Shown here: positions 10,802 through 19,329 of the stretch, piece after piece
Layout of the letters: each line of letters starts with the position of its first letter
How positions within the stretch are numbered: position 1 is the stretch's first letter
Assembly (NCBI RefSeq): GCF_023264855.1
Contig: NZ_JAHFUW010000040.1
Location: 1 to 43,477, forward strand
Direction of reading: 5' to 3'
Source of the DNA: Herbiconiux sp.
Lineage (GTDB): Bacteria > Actinomycetota > Actinomycetes > Actinomycetales > Microbacteriaceae
Length of the DNA stretch: 43,477 nucleotides
Notes under the pieces: generated by a model
What the model saw: the letters and a program-made list of their open reading frames with translations, nothing else
What the model was told of the DNA's origin: nothing
The model's database searches: none
Program-made: the position numbers and the translations under genes

Positions 10802-10870
10802 TTCGTGTGGGAGTGTGATCCAGGGTCGGGATGTCGCGGTGGCGGTTGTTCGTGGGGAGACGTCCGGCTG

Positions 10871-11028
10871 TGCTTGCTGCCGGGGCGCCGGGCTTCGCTC
10901 GGCGTCCCGGGTCGCGCCGGTCACTGCCCGGCGCGACGCGACATGTGAGCGCGCGGTCGGAGGACGCGGCCTGCGGTCGCATCCTCCGGCCACACGCTCA
11001 CCTTGGGTCGGCGAGTACGGCCTGAGAC
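10871..11028 (-). repeat. Three-hairpin intergenic repeat, copy A
   Basis: First of three copies of a structured element; read on the minus strand it starts 22 nt after the cis-prenyltransferase stop. Hairpin 1 pairs 10993-11001 with 10945-10953 and continues inward to the loop ACCGCAGGC. Hairpin 2 pairs 10911-10920 with 10928-10937 around GCAGTGA. Hairpin 3 pairs 10880-10890 with 10900-10910 around AGCGAAGCC. The loops are the same, or nearly so, as in copies B and C, while stem bases differ in compensating ways. No T tract follows. Confidence 0.9.
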
Positions 11029-11049
11029 TTTGTGTGCCGTGCCGTCGCT

Positions 11050-11835
11050 TCAGCTGCCGAAGCGGCGCTGGCGGCGGGAGTAGTCGCGCAGGGCGCGGAG
11101 GAAGTCGACCTCGCGCACGTCGGGGCCCAGGGCCTCCATGAAGTAGAACTCGCTGTGGGCGCTCTGCCAGAGCATGAAGTCGGAGAGGCGCTGCTCGCCC
11201 GAGGTTCGGATGACCAGATCCGGATCCGGCTGGCCGCCCGTGTAGAGGTGCTCTGCGATGAGCTCCTGGTCGATGGCGGCCTCGAGCTCGTCGAGCCCGT
11301 GTCCGAGCGACCGGTGCTTCTGGATGATGCTGCGCACCGCATCCTCGATCTCCGAGCGGCCGCCGTAGCCGATCGCGAGGTTGACGTGCAGACCCTTGTG
11401 CGAGGCCGTGCGGGCCTCGGCGCCGTCGAGGGCGGCGATCAACGGCTCCGGCAGCCCCACGGTCGTTCCGACGTGCTTCACGCGCCAGTCACGGTAGTGC
11501 GAGATGTCGTCGGCGAGTTCGGCGATGATCTCGATCAGCTCGTCGAGCTCGGTCGAGGAGCGGTTTTTGAGGTTGTCGGTGGAGAGCAGGTACAGCGTCA
11601 CCACCTCGATGCCCAGGTCGTCGCACCACACCAGGAACTCGAGGAACTTCGCGGCTCCGGCCCGATGACCGTGCGCCACCGTCTCGAGCGAGCGCTGACG
11701 GGCCCAGCGGCGATTGCCGTCGAGGATCATCGCCACATGCTTGGGCAGCACGGCCTCGTTCAGGTGCTTGCGGATACGCCTCTGGTAGAGACGATAGAGG
11801 AGGCCCTTCCCGATCTTCGGCTCGTGTTCTGGCAC
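11050..11835 (-). CDS. uppS: Isoprenyl (cis-prenyl) diphosphate synthase
   Basis: A 261-residue cis-prenyltransferase that condenses IPP onto an allylic diphosphate. The catalytic Asp is D39 in MILDGNRRWA; the C-terminal signature DPDLVIRTSGEQRLSDFMLWQ is complete. Beside hemolysin III, mca and greA, it occupies the place of the M. tuberculosis short-chain enzyme Rv1086 (Z,E-farnesyl diphosphate synthase, from memory) rather than the decaprenyl synthase. Product length is therefore uncertain; it may make a short intermediate. It is divergent from the hemolysin III gene and followed by repeat copy A. Confidence 0.93.
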   Translation of the reverse strand: MPEHEPKIGKGLLYRLYQRRIRKHLNEAVLPKHVAMILDGNRRWARQRSLETVAHGHRAGAAKFLEFLVWCDDLGIEVVTLYLLSTDNLKNRSSTELDELIEIIAELADDISHYRDWRVKHVGTTVGLPEPLIAALDGAEARTASHKGLHVNLAIGYGGRSEIEDAVRSIIQKHRSLGHGLDELEAAIDQELIAEHLYTGGQPDPDLVIRTSGEQRLSDFMLWQSAHSEFYFMEALGPDVREVDFLRALRDYSRRQRRFGS

Positions 11836-11892
11836 ACCGATACGCTACTCGCTCCCAGCGAGTGAAACGTGCCGAACGCGTAGTCTGATCTC

Positions 11893-12597
11893 ATGGCCGC
11901 ACCCGAGCTCCCCAACATCCCGCTGCTCGAGGATGCGATCGATCACCCGCCCACCGAGGTCAAGCCCACCTGGCGCGGCTGGATCCACGCGGGCACCTTC
12001 CCCTTCACCATCGCCATGGGCATCGTGCTGATCTGCCTGGCGCAGGGCGCTCCGGCGAAGTGGGCCAGCGCGGTGTTCATGGTCACCTCGATGGTGCTGT
12101 TCGGCAACTCCGCGCTCTACCACCGGTTCAACTGGCAGCCGAAGATGAAGCTGCTCCTCAAGCGCATCGACCACGCCAACATCTTCCTGCTGATCGCCGG
12201 CACCTACACGCCGATCGCCGTGCTCGCGCTGCCGTGGGACAAGGGGGCGGTACTGCTCACCGTGGTGTGGGCGGGCGCGCTTCTCGGCGTCGGCTTCCGG
12301 GTGTTCTGGATCGGTGCCCCGCGCTGGCTCTACGTCGTGCTGTACCTGGCTCTCGGCTGGGCGGCCGTGCTGTACCTGGTCGACATCTTCAATGCCAACG
12401 CCGCCGCGATGGTGCTCGTGATCGTGGGCGGACTGGCCTACACGGTGGGTGCGATCGCGTACGGGCTGAAGCGCCCGAACCCGTTCCCGGGCCGCTTCGG
12501 CTTCCACGAGATCTTCCACACGCTGACGGTCGTGGCGTTCCTGTGCCACTGGACCGCCATCCTGCTGCTCGCGATCGACCCGCCGTTCAACGGCTGA
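11893..12597 (+). CDS. Hemolysin III / PAQR family membrane protein
   Basis: A 234-residue seven-helix membrane protein of the YqfA/hemolysin III family. Family motifs are visible: SALYHRFNW, KRIDHANIFLLIAGTYTPIA, and a C-terminal GFHEIFHTLTVVAFLCHW segment carrying the histidines thought to bind metal. Despite the name, most members are not toxins; the role is probably membrane homeostasis. It starts at ATG 11893, divergent from uppS across 57 nt, and is convergent with the small membrane protein downstream. Confidence 0.93.
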   Translation: MAAPELPNIPLLEDAIDHPPTEVKPTWRGWIHAGTFPFTIAMGIVLICLAQGAPAKWASAVFMVTSMVLFGNSALYHRFNWQPKMKLLLKRIDHANIFLLIAGTYTPIAVLALPWDKGAVLLTVVWAGALLGVGFRVFWIGAPRWLYVVLYLALGWAAVLYLVDIFNANAAAMVLVIVGGLAYTVGAIAYGLKRPNPFPGRFGFHEIFHTLTVVAFLCHWTAILLLAIDPPFNG

Positions 12598-12610
12598 CGA
12601 TCGGGCGGAG

Positions 12611-12931
12611 CTAGCGGCTAGGGCCGACGGACGGTTCGTCCCCCGTCGCGGGTGCCGGGGCGGGCTTCACCGGCGCCCCGGATGCTGCGGCCGCGGCCGC
12701 GGCATCGCGCTCGGCGATCTCGGCCTGCAGCTCCTCCTGCACCTGCGCGCGGTAGTTCACCCGGCGCACCCGGCGCACCATGTCGATCACCAGCAGCAGC
12801 GTGACCGCCATCACCATGAAGGTGACGATGAAGCCGATGATTCCCGGCGTGACGGTATCGGGATCGGGCGTCGTCACGTCTTCGGCCAGCACCGAGCCGA
12901 CGAGAGACGAGGCCGCGAGGAGCACGCTCAT
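12611..12931 (-). CDS. Small single-helix membrane protein coupled to mca
   Basis: A 106-residue protein with a hydrophobic N-terminus (SVLLAASSLVGSVLA), a transmembrane helix (IIGFIVTFMVMAVTLLLVI), then a basic and helical cytoplasmic part and an Ala/Pro-rich tail. The ATG overlaps the mca stop by 4 nt (ATGA), so translation is coupled. Position next to mca matches M. tuberculosis Rv1083 (from memory), a conserved protein of unknown function. It may tether or assist Mca; that is inference from context only. Confidence 0.85.
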   Translation of the reverse strand: MSVLLAASSLVGSVLAEDVTTPDPDTVTPGIIGFIVTFMVMAVTLLLVIDMVRRVRRVNYRAQVQEELQAEIAERDAAAAAAASGAPVKPAPAPATGDEPSVGPSR

Positions 12932-13815
12932 TCGGAGTCCTCGATGCCGTCGAAGAGGTCGGTGCCGGCATCCGGAACCGACACCCGCGAGGTGACCAGC
13001 TGGTAGTCCTCGGTGGGCCACGCCCGCTTCTGCAGGCCGTTCGGCCAGAAGAAGAACGGATGCTCCGGAGCCACCTGGCTGGCGTGGGCGCGCAGCGCCG
13101 AGTACCGCACCTCGAAGAAGTCGCCGGCCGGAACCCGCACCAGGGGCGAGGGAACGGGGGGCCGATCCTTCCACCGCTCGCGCATCTCCTCGAAGGTGGC
13201 GACGATCGGGTTCTCCGGGTCTTCAGCCTTGATGAGCGTGTAGGCCGCGTCGAACATCTCGGGGTTCATCGTGCGGTCGTAGTAGAGCTTGCCGATCGAC
13301 CAGGCGGGGCCGGCATCCGGATACGCGGCCGGGTCGGCGGCCGCCTCGAACGCGGCGACCGAGATCTCGTGGGTGCGGATGTGATCCGGATGCGGGTAGC
13401 CGCCGTTCTCGTCGTAGGTGACGAGAACCTGCGGTTTGAACTCGCGGATCAGCTTCACCAGCGGGGCCGCCGAGGTGGCGACCGGGATGGCGCCGAAGCT
13501 GTTGGCGGGCAGCGGGTCGCCCGATCCGGGCTCGATCCAGCCCGAGTCGTGGTAGCCGAGCCAGCGGTGCTGGAAGCCGACGGCGGCCTGGGCGGCGGCC
13601 ATCTCGACCCGGCGGAGGCCGGCCATGTCGCGCTCGGCCCAGATCTTCGGCTCGAGCGCCTCGTTCAGCACCGAGCCGCGTTCACCGCCGGTGCAGCTGA
13701 CGACCATCACCTCGACTCCGCGGTCGAGGTAGTAGGCATACGTGGCCGCGCCCTTGCTCGACTCGTCGTCGGGGTGGGCGTGCACGGCCAGGAGGCGCAG
13801 CGTCAGCGGTCTCAA
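12928..13815 (-). CDS. mca: Mycothiol S-conjugate amidase
   Basis: A 295-residue zinc amidase that cleaves mycothiol conjugates of electrophiles so the mercapturic acid can be exported. The metal motif AHPDDE is at residues 13-18 and the second, HPDHIRTH, is near residue 145. Overall sequence matches Mca rather than MshB. The predicted start is TTG at 13815, but a GAGGAG motif abuts it with no spacing; a CTG at 13803 would sit at a normal distance. Presence of Mca implies mycothiol metabolism and an actinobacterial host. Confidence 0.94.
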   Translation of the reverse strand: MRPLTLRLLAVHAHPDDESSKGAATYAYYLDRGVEVMVVSCTGGERGSVLNEALEPKIWAERDMAGLRRVEMAAAQAAVGFQHRWLGYHDSGWIEPGSGDPLPANSFGAIPVATSAAPLVKLIREFKPQVLVTYDENGGYPHPDHIRTHEISVAAFEAAADPAAYPDAGPAWSIGKLYYDRTMNPEMFDAAYTLIKAEDPENPIVATFEEMRERWKDRPPVPSPLVRVPAGDFFEVRYSALRAHASQVAPEHPFFFWPNGLQKRAWPTEDYQLVTSRVSVPDAGTDLFDGIEDSE

Positions 13816-13888
13816 CTCCTCAGGGATTGCGGTTAGCCTGAATACAGACCAGCACCAGACTAATTGATCTACCCCGGGAGAGTGCCGC

Positions 13889-14329
13889 GTGAAAGGCCAG
13901 GACGAGGCGGGCGCACAGGAGACGGGTGCGCGCGAGAACGCCGCGCTCGATCAGCGGTACGGCCGTACGCCCGGCCGCCGAGCCCGCGGAAAGCTGATCG
14001 CCTGGCTGGGCGGCGTCGGCGTCGCGGTCGTCATCACCGCCTGGGTCGTCTGGGGCGGTCTGAGCGGCAGCGCGGCCTCGCTCGACGCGCAGGACACCGC
14101 GCACCTCGTGGTCGATTCCCGCAGTGTGCAGGTCGACTTCGACCTCACCATCCCGCGAGGTGACACCGCCAGCTGCGTCGTGCAGGCGCTCAGCGAGAAG
14201 TTCGCCGTGGTGGGCTGGAAGGTCGTCGACATCCCGGCATCCGACAGCGCCACGCGCTCGTTCAGCGAGACCGTGCGCACCAGCGAACTCGCCTCCACGG
14301 GTTTGATTTACAACTGCTGGCTCACATAG
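13889..14329 (+). CDS. DUF4307 membrane protein
   Basis: A 146-residue protein with a charged N-terminus containing LDQRYGRTPG, one transmembrane helix (LIAWLGGVGVAVVITAWVVW) and an outside domain with two cysteines (ASCVVQAL and YNCW). This layout fits actinobacterial DUF4307, found next to greA and mca in mycobacteria. GTG start at 13889 with GGGAG 8 nt upstream. It is divergent from mca across 73 nt and precedes greA by about 60 nt. Function unknown. Confidence 0.85.
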   Translation: MKGQDEAGAQETGARENAALDQRYGRTPGRRARGKLIAWLGGVGVAVVITAWVVWGGLSGSAASLDAQDTAHLVVDSRSVQVDFDLTIPRGDTASCVVQALSEKFAVVGWKVVDIPASDSATRSFSETVRTSELASTGLIYNCWLT

Positions 14330-14390
14330 TCTTTCCTGATCGTCCGGGCCGACACGGCTCGGACGTCAGCATGCTTGAAGGAGTGTTCCG

Positions 14391-14879
14391 ATGGCTGACG
14401 ACACCCAGCTCACCTGGCTCACGCAGGAGGCCTACGACCGCCTCTCGAACGAGCTCGAAGAGCTCAGCGGCCCCGCCCGGATCGAGATCGCGAAGCGCAT
14501 CGAGATGGCGCGCGAAGAGGGCGACCTCAAGGAGAACGGCGGCTACCACGCCGCCAAAGACGAGCAGGGCAAGATCGAGGCGCGCATCCGGCAGCTCACG
14601 CTGCTGCTGCGCACCGCCCAGGTGGGCGCCACCCCCGAGAGCCACGGTGTCGTGGAGCCCGGAGTCGTCGTGACCGCGCTGGTGGCCGGCGGCGAAGAGC
14701 GCTTCCTGCTGGGCAGCCGCGAGATCGCGGGCAACGCCGACCTCGACGTCTACAGCGAGCAGAGCCCGCTGGGCACCGCCATCCTGGGCCTCAAGGTCGG
14801 CGAGAAGACCACCTACACGGCCCCCAACGGCCGCGACATCACCGTCGAGGTCACGAACGTCGAGACCTTCCAGGGCTGA
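14391..14879 (+). CDS. greA: Transcription elongation factor GreA
   Basis: A 162-residue factor that rescues backtracked RNA polymerase by stimulating cleavage of the transcript. The N-terminal coiled coil carries the conserved GDLKENGGYHAAKDEQ tip with the acidic residues, followed by a C-terminal FKBP-like domain ending in a GRDITVEVTNVE segment. ATG at 14391 after a GGAG site. It is convergent with ilvA across a hairpin. Confidence 0.96.
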   Translation: MADDTQLTWLTQEAYDRLSNELEELSGPARIEIAKRIEMAREEGDLKENGGYHAAKDEQGKIEARIRQLTLLLRTAQVGATPESHGVVEPGVVVTALVAGGEERFLLGSREIAGNADLDVYSEQSPLGTAILGLKVGEKTTYTAPNGRDITVEVTNVETFQG

Positions 14880-14899
14880 CCCGCGACCCTCGTCGCGGG
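14880..14899. terminator. Hairpin between greA and ilvA
   Basis: A 7-bp perfect stem CCCGCGA/TCGCGGG (14880-14886 with 14893-14899) with a 6-nt loop fills the 21-nt gap between two convergent genes. No T tract; probably a bidirectional terminator. Confidence 0.5.
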
Positions 14900-14900
14900 G

Positions 14901-16145
14901 CTACTGCTCGATGCGGAGTTCGTAGCCGGCGTCGCGGAGCTTGGCGATGACCTGGTCGCGGTGGTCCGGGCCCCGGGTCTCGATGTGCAGTTCGAGTTCG
15001 ACCTGGCTGATCTGCAGGCCCTTGCCATGGCGGGTGTGCTGCACCTCGACCACGTTGGCGTTAGCCTCGGCGACGAGTTCGGCCGTGCGCGCGAGCTGTC
15101 CGGGGCGGTCGGGCAGCATGATCCGCAGCTTCAGGTAGCGATCGGATGCGGCGAGGCCGTGACTGATCACGCGCTGCATCAGCAGGGGGTCGATGTTGCC
15201 GCCGGAGAGCACGACGACGGTCTTGCCGGCGTCTTTCACCAGCCCGGCGAGGATCGCGGCGACACCGACGGCGCCGGCCGGCTCGACGACCTGCTTGGCG
15301 CGCTCGAGCAGCAGCAGCAGCGCGCGGGCGGTGTCGGCCTCGGAGACCGTCACCACCTCGTCGACCAGGTCGCGGATGATCGAGAAGTTCAGGATGCCCG
15401 GTTTGGAGACCTGGATGCCGTCGGCGATCGTGGGCGAGGTCGTGATGTTCAGCGGCTCCCCCGCCGCCAGGGAGGGCGGGTAGGCGGCCGCGTTGGCGGC
15501 CTGCACGCCGACCACGCGCACCGTTCGGCCCTCGAGGGCCGCGCGCTGCTTGACCGCGCTGGCGATGCCGGAGATCAGCCCGCCGCCGCCGATGGGGACG
15601 ATGATCGTGTCGGCATCCGGAACCTGGTCGAGGATCTCGAGCCCGAGGGTCGCCTGCCCCATCACCACGTCGATGTGGTCGAACGGCGGGATGACGGTGG
15701 CGCCGGTCGCGGCGGCGAACTCGGCGGCGGCACGAAGGGCCTCCTCGACCGAGTGACCGCGCAGGATGACGTCGGCCCCGTAGTGCCGGGTGGCCTGGAG
15801 CTTGGGCAGGGGCACACCGATCGGCATGAAGATGGTGGCTTTGATGCCGAGCTCGGCGGCCGCGAAGGCGACGCCCTGGGCATGGTTGCCGGCCGAGGCG
15901 GCCACGACGCCGGCCGCTTTCTCGGCCTCGCTGAGCGCCGAGATGCGGTTGTAGGCGCCACGGATCTTGTAGGAACCCGTTCGCTGCACGTTCTCGCACT
16001 TGAGGAACACGGGCGAGCCGATGATCTCGGTGAGGAAGCGCGAGCTCTCCATCGGCGTGACCTTGGCGGCCTTCGCCACGCGCACGCGGGCGAGCTCGAT
16101 GTCGGCCAGGGCGGGGCCGGCGAACGTGGTCTCGGAGTCAGTCAT
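14901..16145 (-). CDS. ilvA: Threonine ammonia-lyase with ACT domain
   Basis: A 414-residue PLP enzyme that deaminates threonine to 2-oxobutyrate, the first step to isoleucine. The Schiff-base lysine is K60 in RTGSYKIRGAY, the phosphate loop is PIGGGGLISG, and a C-terminal ACT-like domain (from LRIMLPDRPGQL onward) suggests allosteric control. The short single-ACT layout resembles the catabolic TdcB-like form as much as the biosynthetic one. ATG at 16145 overlaps the end of the AI-2E gene by 8 nt, so the two are co-transcribed. Confidence 0.93.
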   Translation of the reverse strand: MTDSETTFAGPALADIELARVRVAKAAKVTPMESSRFLTEIIGSPVFLKCENVQRTGSYKIRGAYNRISALSEAEKAAGVVAASAGNHAQGVAFAAAELGIKATIFMPIGVPLPKLQATRHYGADVILRGHSVEEALRAAAEFAAATGATVIPPFDHIDVVMGQATLGLEILDQVPDADTIIVPIGGGGLISGIASAVKQRAALEGRTVRVVGVQAANAAAYPPSLAAGEPLNITTSPTIADGIQVSKPGILNFSIIRDLVDEVVTVSEADTARALLLLLERAKQVVEPAGAVGVAAILAGLVKDAGKTVVVLSGGNIDPLLMQRVISHGLAASDRYLKLRIMLPDRPGQLARTAELVAEANANVVEVQHTRHGKGLQISQVELELHIETRGPDHRDQVIAKLRDAGYELRIEQ

Positions 16146-17358
16146 GCGGTAGCGCATCCTTCGGGGTGGTCAGAGCCGGATCGGGCACGGGTGTGCGCCA
16201 CGTGCCACCGGCGATGTAGTTGATCATGACGTTCAGGGTGGCCACCAGCGGCACCGCGAAGAAGGCTCCGGCGATACCGGCGACCATCGAGCCGCCGGCC
16301 ACGGCAAGGACGACGGCGAGCGGATGCACCTTCACCGCGGTTCCCATCACGAGCGGCTGCAGCACGTGGCCCTCGATCTGCTGCACGAGCAGCACGATCC
16401 CGAGCATGATGAGCGCGATCACCCAGCCGTTGTAGATGAGCGCGATGAACACGGCGACGGTGCCGGTCACCACGGCACCGATGATCGGGATGAACGAGCC
16501 CAGGAACACCAGCACGCCGATCGGGATGGCCAGGGGGACACCCAGGATCGCCGCGCCCACCCCGATGCCGACGGCGTCGATGGACGCGACCAGGATCTGC
16601 ACCTTCACGAAGTTCTGCAGCGTGCGCCAGCCGGTCTTGCCGGCCCCGTCGGTGGCCGCGCGGGCCTTGCGCGGGAACAGGCGCACGATCCAGGCCCAGA
16701 TCCGCTCGCCGTCGATCAGGATGAACAGCGTCGAGAACAGGGTGAGCAGCACGCCCGTGAGCACGTGGCCGACGCTGGAGCCCACCGCGGCTGCGCCCGT
16801 GATGAGCGCCTGGCTGTCTTGCTGCACGGCGGTCCAGAACTGCGACACATACGCGTTGAAGTCGGACTCGGACACCTGCAGCGGCGAGTCGGCCAGGAAC
16901 GACTTGAGGTCGTTGTACGAGCTGATCGACTGCTGCTTGAGGTCGTCGAAGCCCGACGTGACCTGCGTGACGACGAGGAAGATGAGGGCCGCGACGACGA
17001 CGATGGTGCCGAGCTCGGCGGCGGCGATGGCGAGACCCTTGGGCCACTTGTGCCGCACCAGGAAGTTCTTGAACGGCACCAGCAGAGCCGAGAGCACGAC
17101 CGCGACCAGCACCGGGATGATGAGCAGCCGCAGCTGGATGATCAGGAAGCCGATGACGGCCAGCACGGCCATCACCACGAGGATGCGCCACGACCAGGCG
17201 CCGGCGATCTTCATGCCGAGCGGCACGGAGTCTTCACCCGTCGCGGATCGCGGACCGGCGGCGGCGGATGCGGCCTGCGCGGCGGCCGAGGGCTGCGCGC
17301 CGGGGCGGGGCGAACGGCGCAGGAACCCGCGCCGGCGGGGCGGCTCCGTCTCAGACAT
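16138..17358 (-). CDS. AI-2E family transporter
   Basis: A 406-residue inner-membrane protein of the AI-2E family, a diverse group of exporters and ion antiporters. The first 50 residues are cytoplasmic, basic and Ala/Pro-rich; about eight hydrophobic helices follow, including an ILGVPLAIPIGVLVFLGSFIP segment and a PIIGAVVTG motif typical of the family. The substrate cannot be read from the sequence. It overlaps ilvA at its 3' end, which hints at amino acid export but is not proof. Confidence 0.88.
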   Translation of the reverse strand: MSETEPPRRRGFLRRSPRPGAQPSAAAQAASAAAGPRSATGEDSVPLGMKIAGAWSWRILVVMAVLAVIGFLIIQLRLLIIPVLVAVVLSALLVPFKNFLVRHKWPKGLAIAAAELGTIVVVAALIFLVVTQVTSGFDDLKQQSISSYNDLKSFLADSPLQVSESDFNAYVSQFWTAVQQDSQALITGAAAVGSSVGHVLTGVLLTLFSTLFILIDGERIWAWIVRLFPRKARAATDGAGKTGWRTLQNFVKVQILVASIDAVGIGVGAAILGVPLAIPIGVLVFLGSFIPIIGAVVTGTVAVFIALIYNGWVIALIMLGIVLLVQQIEGHVLQPLVMGTAVKVHPLAVVLAVAGGSMVAGIAGAFFAVPLVATLNVMINYIAGGTWRTPVPDPALTTPKDALPHD

Positions 17359-17401
17359 GAGCCAAGTCTAGGAGCGGACGTATGCATCCGCCCGCATGCG
17401 C

Positions 17402-18508
17402 TCAGGACTCCCAGGCGCTCACGGCCACGGGCGCTCCGGCGAACTGCAGGAACAGTCTCTGATCGACCTCGGGAACGGTCGCGGCAGCGTGCTGCACCCG
17501 CACCACGGTGCCGTCCTCCAGGGCCACCGTGGTGCGCCGGTACGAGCCGAGGAAGCTCGTCGAGACCACGTCGACCGGGATGCCGGTGTCGCCGAACCTC
17601 AGGTCCTCCGGGCGCACGAAGACGATCGCGTCGCCCTCCTCGAACGAGGGGTCGACCAGCGGGAGCCGGGCGTCGCAGAGCTCGGCGAACCCGTCGCGCA
17701 CCACACCGCGGATGCGATTGCTCGACCCTACGAACTCGGCCACGAACGGCGTCGCGGCCCGCGAGTAGAGCTCTTCGGGCGAGGCGATCTGCTCGATCCG
17801 GCCCGCGCGCATCACGGCGACCCGGTCGGCGACCGCGAGCGCCTCCTCCTGGTCGTGCGTCACGAACACCGTGGTGATGCCGAAGTCGAGCTGGATGCGC
17901 CGGATCTCCTCACGCAGCTGAACGCGCACCCGGGCGTCGAGCGCCGAGAGCGGCTCGTCCAGCAGCAGCAGCCGTGGTTCGGTGACGAGGGCGCGGGCGA
18001 GCGCCACGCGCTGCTGCTGCCCGCCGGAGAGCTCGTGGGCGTAGCGGCCGCCGAAGCCCCCGAGGCCCACCATCTCGAGGGCGTCACCCGCTCGCCGGCG
18101 CCGCTCGTCCGCGCCGACCCGGCGCATCCGGAGCCCGAACTCGACGTTGGCGAGGGCGGTCATGTGCGGGAAGAGCGAGTACGACTGGAAGACCATGCCG
18201 ATGTCGCGCGAGCGCGCGGGGGTGGTCGAGACGTCGGCGTCGCCGATCAGCACCGTGCCGCTGGTGGCCGCCTCCAGGCCCGCCAGCACGCGCAGCGCCG
18301 TGGTCTTGCCGCAGCCGCTCGGGCCGAGCAGGGCCAGGAACTCGCCCGGGCGGATGGTGAGGTCGATGGCGTCGAGCGCGCGGTGGCCGCCCGGGAACTC
18401 TTTGACGATGCCGCGGAGTTCGACCTGGGCGCCGGTGGGGGTGGATGCGACCACCGCGGCCGGTGCGGAGGGGCCGGTCACGGTGCCGGCGGTCGTGAGA
18501 GTCGTCAT
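17402..18508 (-). CDS. ABC importer ATPase (PotA/FbpC-like)
   Basis: A 368-residue ATPase of the spermidine/iron/phosphonate importer group. Walker A is GPSGCGKTT, Q-loop VFQSYSLFPHM, signature LSGGQQQR, Walker B LLLLDEPLSALD, followed by VTHDQEEAL. A C-terminal TOBE-like domain (from about residue 265, with FVRPEDLRFG) may sense substrate or regulation. It carries an unusual 25-residue Thr/Ala-rich N-terminal extension. The ATG overlaps the upstream permease stop by 4 nt. Last gene of the four-gene importer operon. Confidence 0.94.
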   Translation of the reverse strand: MTTLTTAGTVTGPSAPAAVVASTPTGAQVELRGIVKEFPGGHRALDAIDLTIRPGEFLALLGPSGCGKTTALRVLAGLEAATSGTVLIGDADVSTTPARSRDIGMVFQSYSLFPHMTALANVEFGLRMRRVGADERRRRAGDALEMVGLGGFGGRYAHELSGGQQQRVALARALVTEPRLLLLDEPLSALDARVRVQLREEIRRIQLDFGITTVFVTHDQEEALAVADRVAVMRAGRIEQIASPEELYSRAATPFVAEFVGSSNRIRGVVRDGFAELCDARLPLVDPSFEEGDAIVFVRPEDLRFGDTGIPVDVVSTSFLGSYRRTTVALEDGTVVRVQHAAATVPEVDQRLFLQFAGAPVAVSAWES

Positions 18509-19329
18509 GAGGAGGCTTTCTGTCGGGGGCTGCGGCCGATCCGGCCGATGGCGAGCAGCAGCACGAAGGCGAACACGAGCGCGAGCAGGGCGAAGATGAT
18601 GGAGACGAAGGGATCGGCCTTGCTCACGATCACGAGCGAGGTCTGCAGGTTCACCCGGTTGAGCAGGGCCGCGATCGTGTACTCGCCGAGCACCACGGCC
18701 ACCGAGATGAACGAGGCGGCGAGCAGGCCCCGCCGGATGTTGGGTACCACGATCCGCAGCAGGATGGTGGGCCAGCCCGCCCCGAGCGAGCGGGCCGCTT
18801 CGCTCAGGGTCACGACGTCGACGGCGGCGAGGTTGGTCTGGATGGAGCGGTAGGCGTACGGCAGCACGATCACGCCGTACGCGAAGGCGAGAGTCCAGAC
18901 GCCGCTGCCGAACATCCGCGCGATCACCGAGTACACCGGCGCGAGGCCCACCACGATGACGATCGCCGGGATGGTGATGGGCAGCAGGCAGACGAACTCC
19001 AGCACCCGCTGCAGCTGCGGGAACCGGATGCGCACGAGCACCATCGTGGGCACCAGCAGCACGAGCATCACGGCCACGGTCGCCACGGCGAGGATGAGGG
19101 AGTTGCCGAGGCCGGTGAAGATCGGCTTGTACTCCCCCGTCAGCTGGCCGCCGAACACCGCTGCCCAGCGTGAGAAGTCGTAGCCGCCGCCGAGACCCTT
19201 GCGCAGCGTGAACTCGATCATCGCGACGATCGGGATGAGGAAGAGCGCGCCGATCACCCCCACGATGACCCAGCGGGTGGTGCGGGTGGGGCCGGGGTGG
19301 ATGTCGTGCAGGCGATTGCTCGCGCTCAC
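18505..19329 (-). CDS. ABC importer permease (PotC-like)
   Basis: A 274-residue permease with about six helices. The cytoplasmic coupling loop is visible as LSEAARSLGAGWPTILLRIVVPNIRRGLL, matching the EAA motif of binding-protein-dependent importers. GTG start at 19329 overlaps the preceding permease stop (GTGA); its own stop overlaps the ATPase start (ATGA). It pairs with the permease at 19326-20300. Confidence 0.92.
   Translation of the reverse strand: MSASNRLHDIHPGPTRTTRWVIVGVIGALFLIPIVAMIEFTLRKGLGGGYDFSRWAAVFGGQLTGEYKPIFTGLGNSLILAVATVAVMLVLLVPTMVLVRIRFPQLQRVLEFVCLLPITIPAIVIVVGLAPVYSVIARMFGSGVWTLAFAYGVIVLPYAYRSIQTNLAAVDVVTLSEAARSLGAGWPTILLRIVVPNIRRGLLAASFISVAVVLGEYTIAALLNRVNLQTSLVIVSKADPFVSIIFALLALVFAFVLLLAIGRIGRSPRQKASS

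Larger units (their letters stand above)
10609..10870. other. Intergenic region upstream of phoH2 with palindromes
   Basis: Non-coding stretch between the phoH2 start and repeat copy A. It holds an 8-bp hairpin at 10622-10640, an inverted repeat ATCAGGC/GCCTGAT at 10701-10719 and a perfect palindrome TTACACGCGTGTAA at 10788-10801. I see no credible ORF. It is less GC-rich than the flanking genes, as expected for a regulatory region. Confidence 0.6.
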
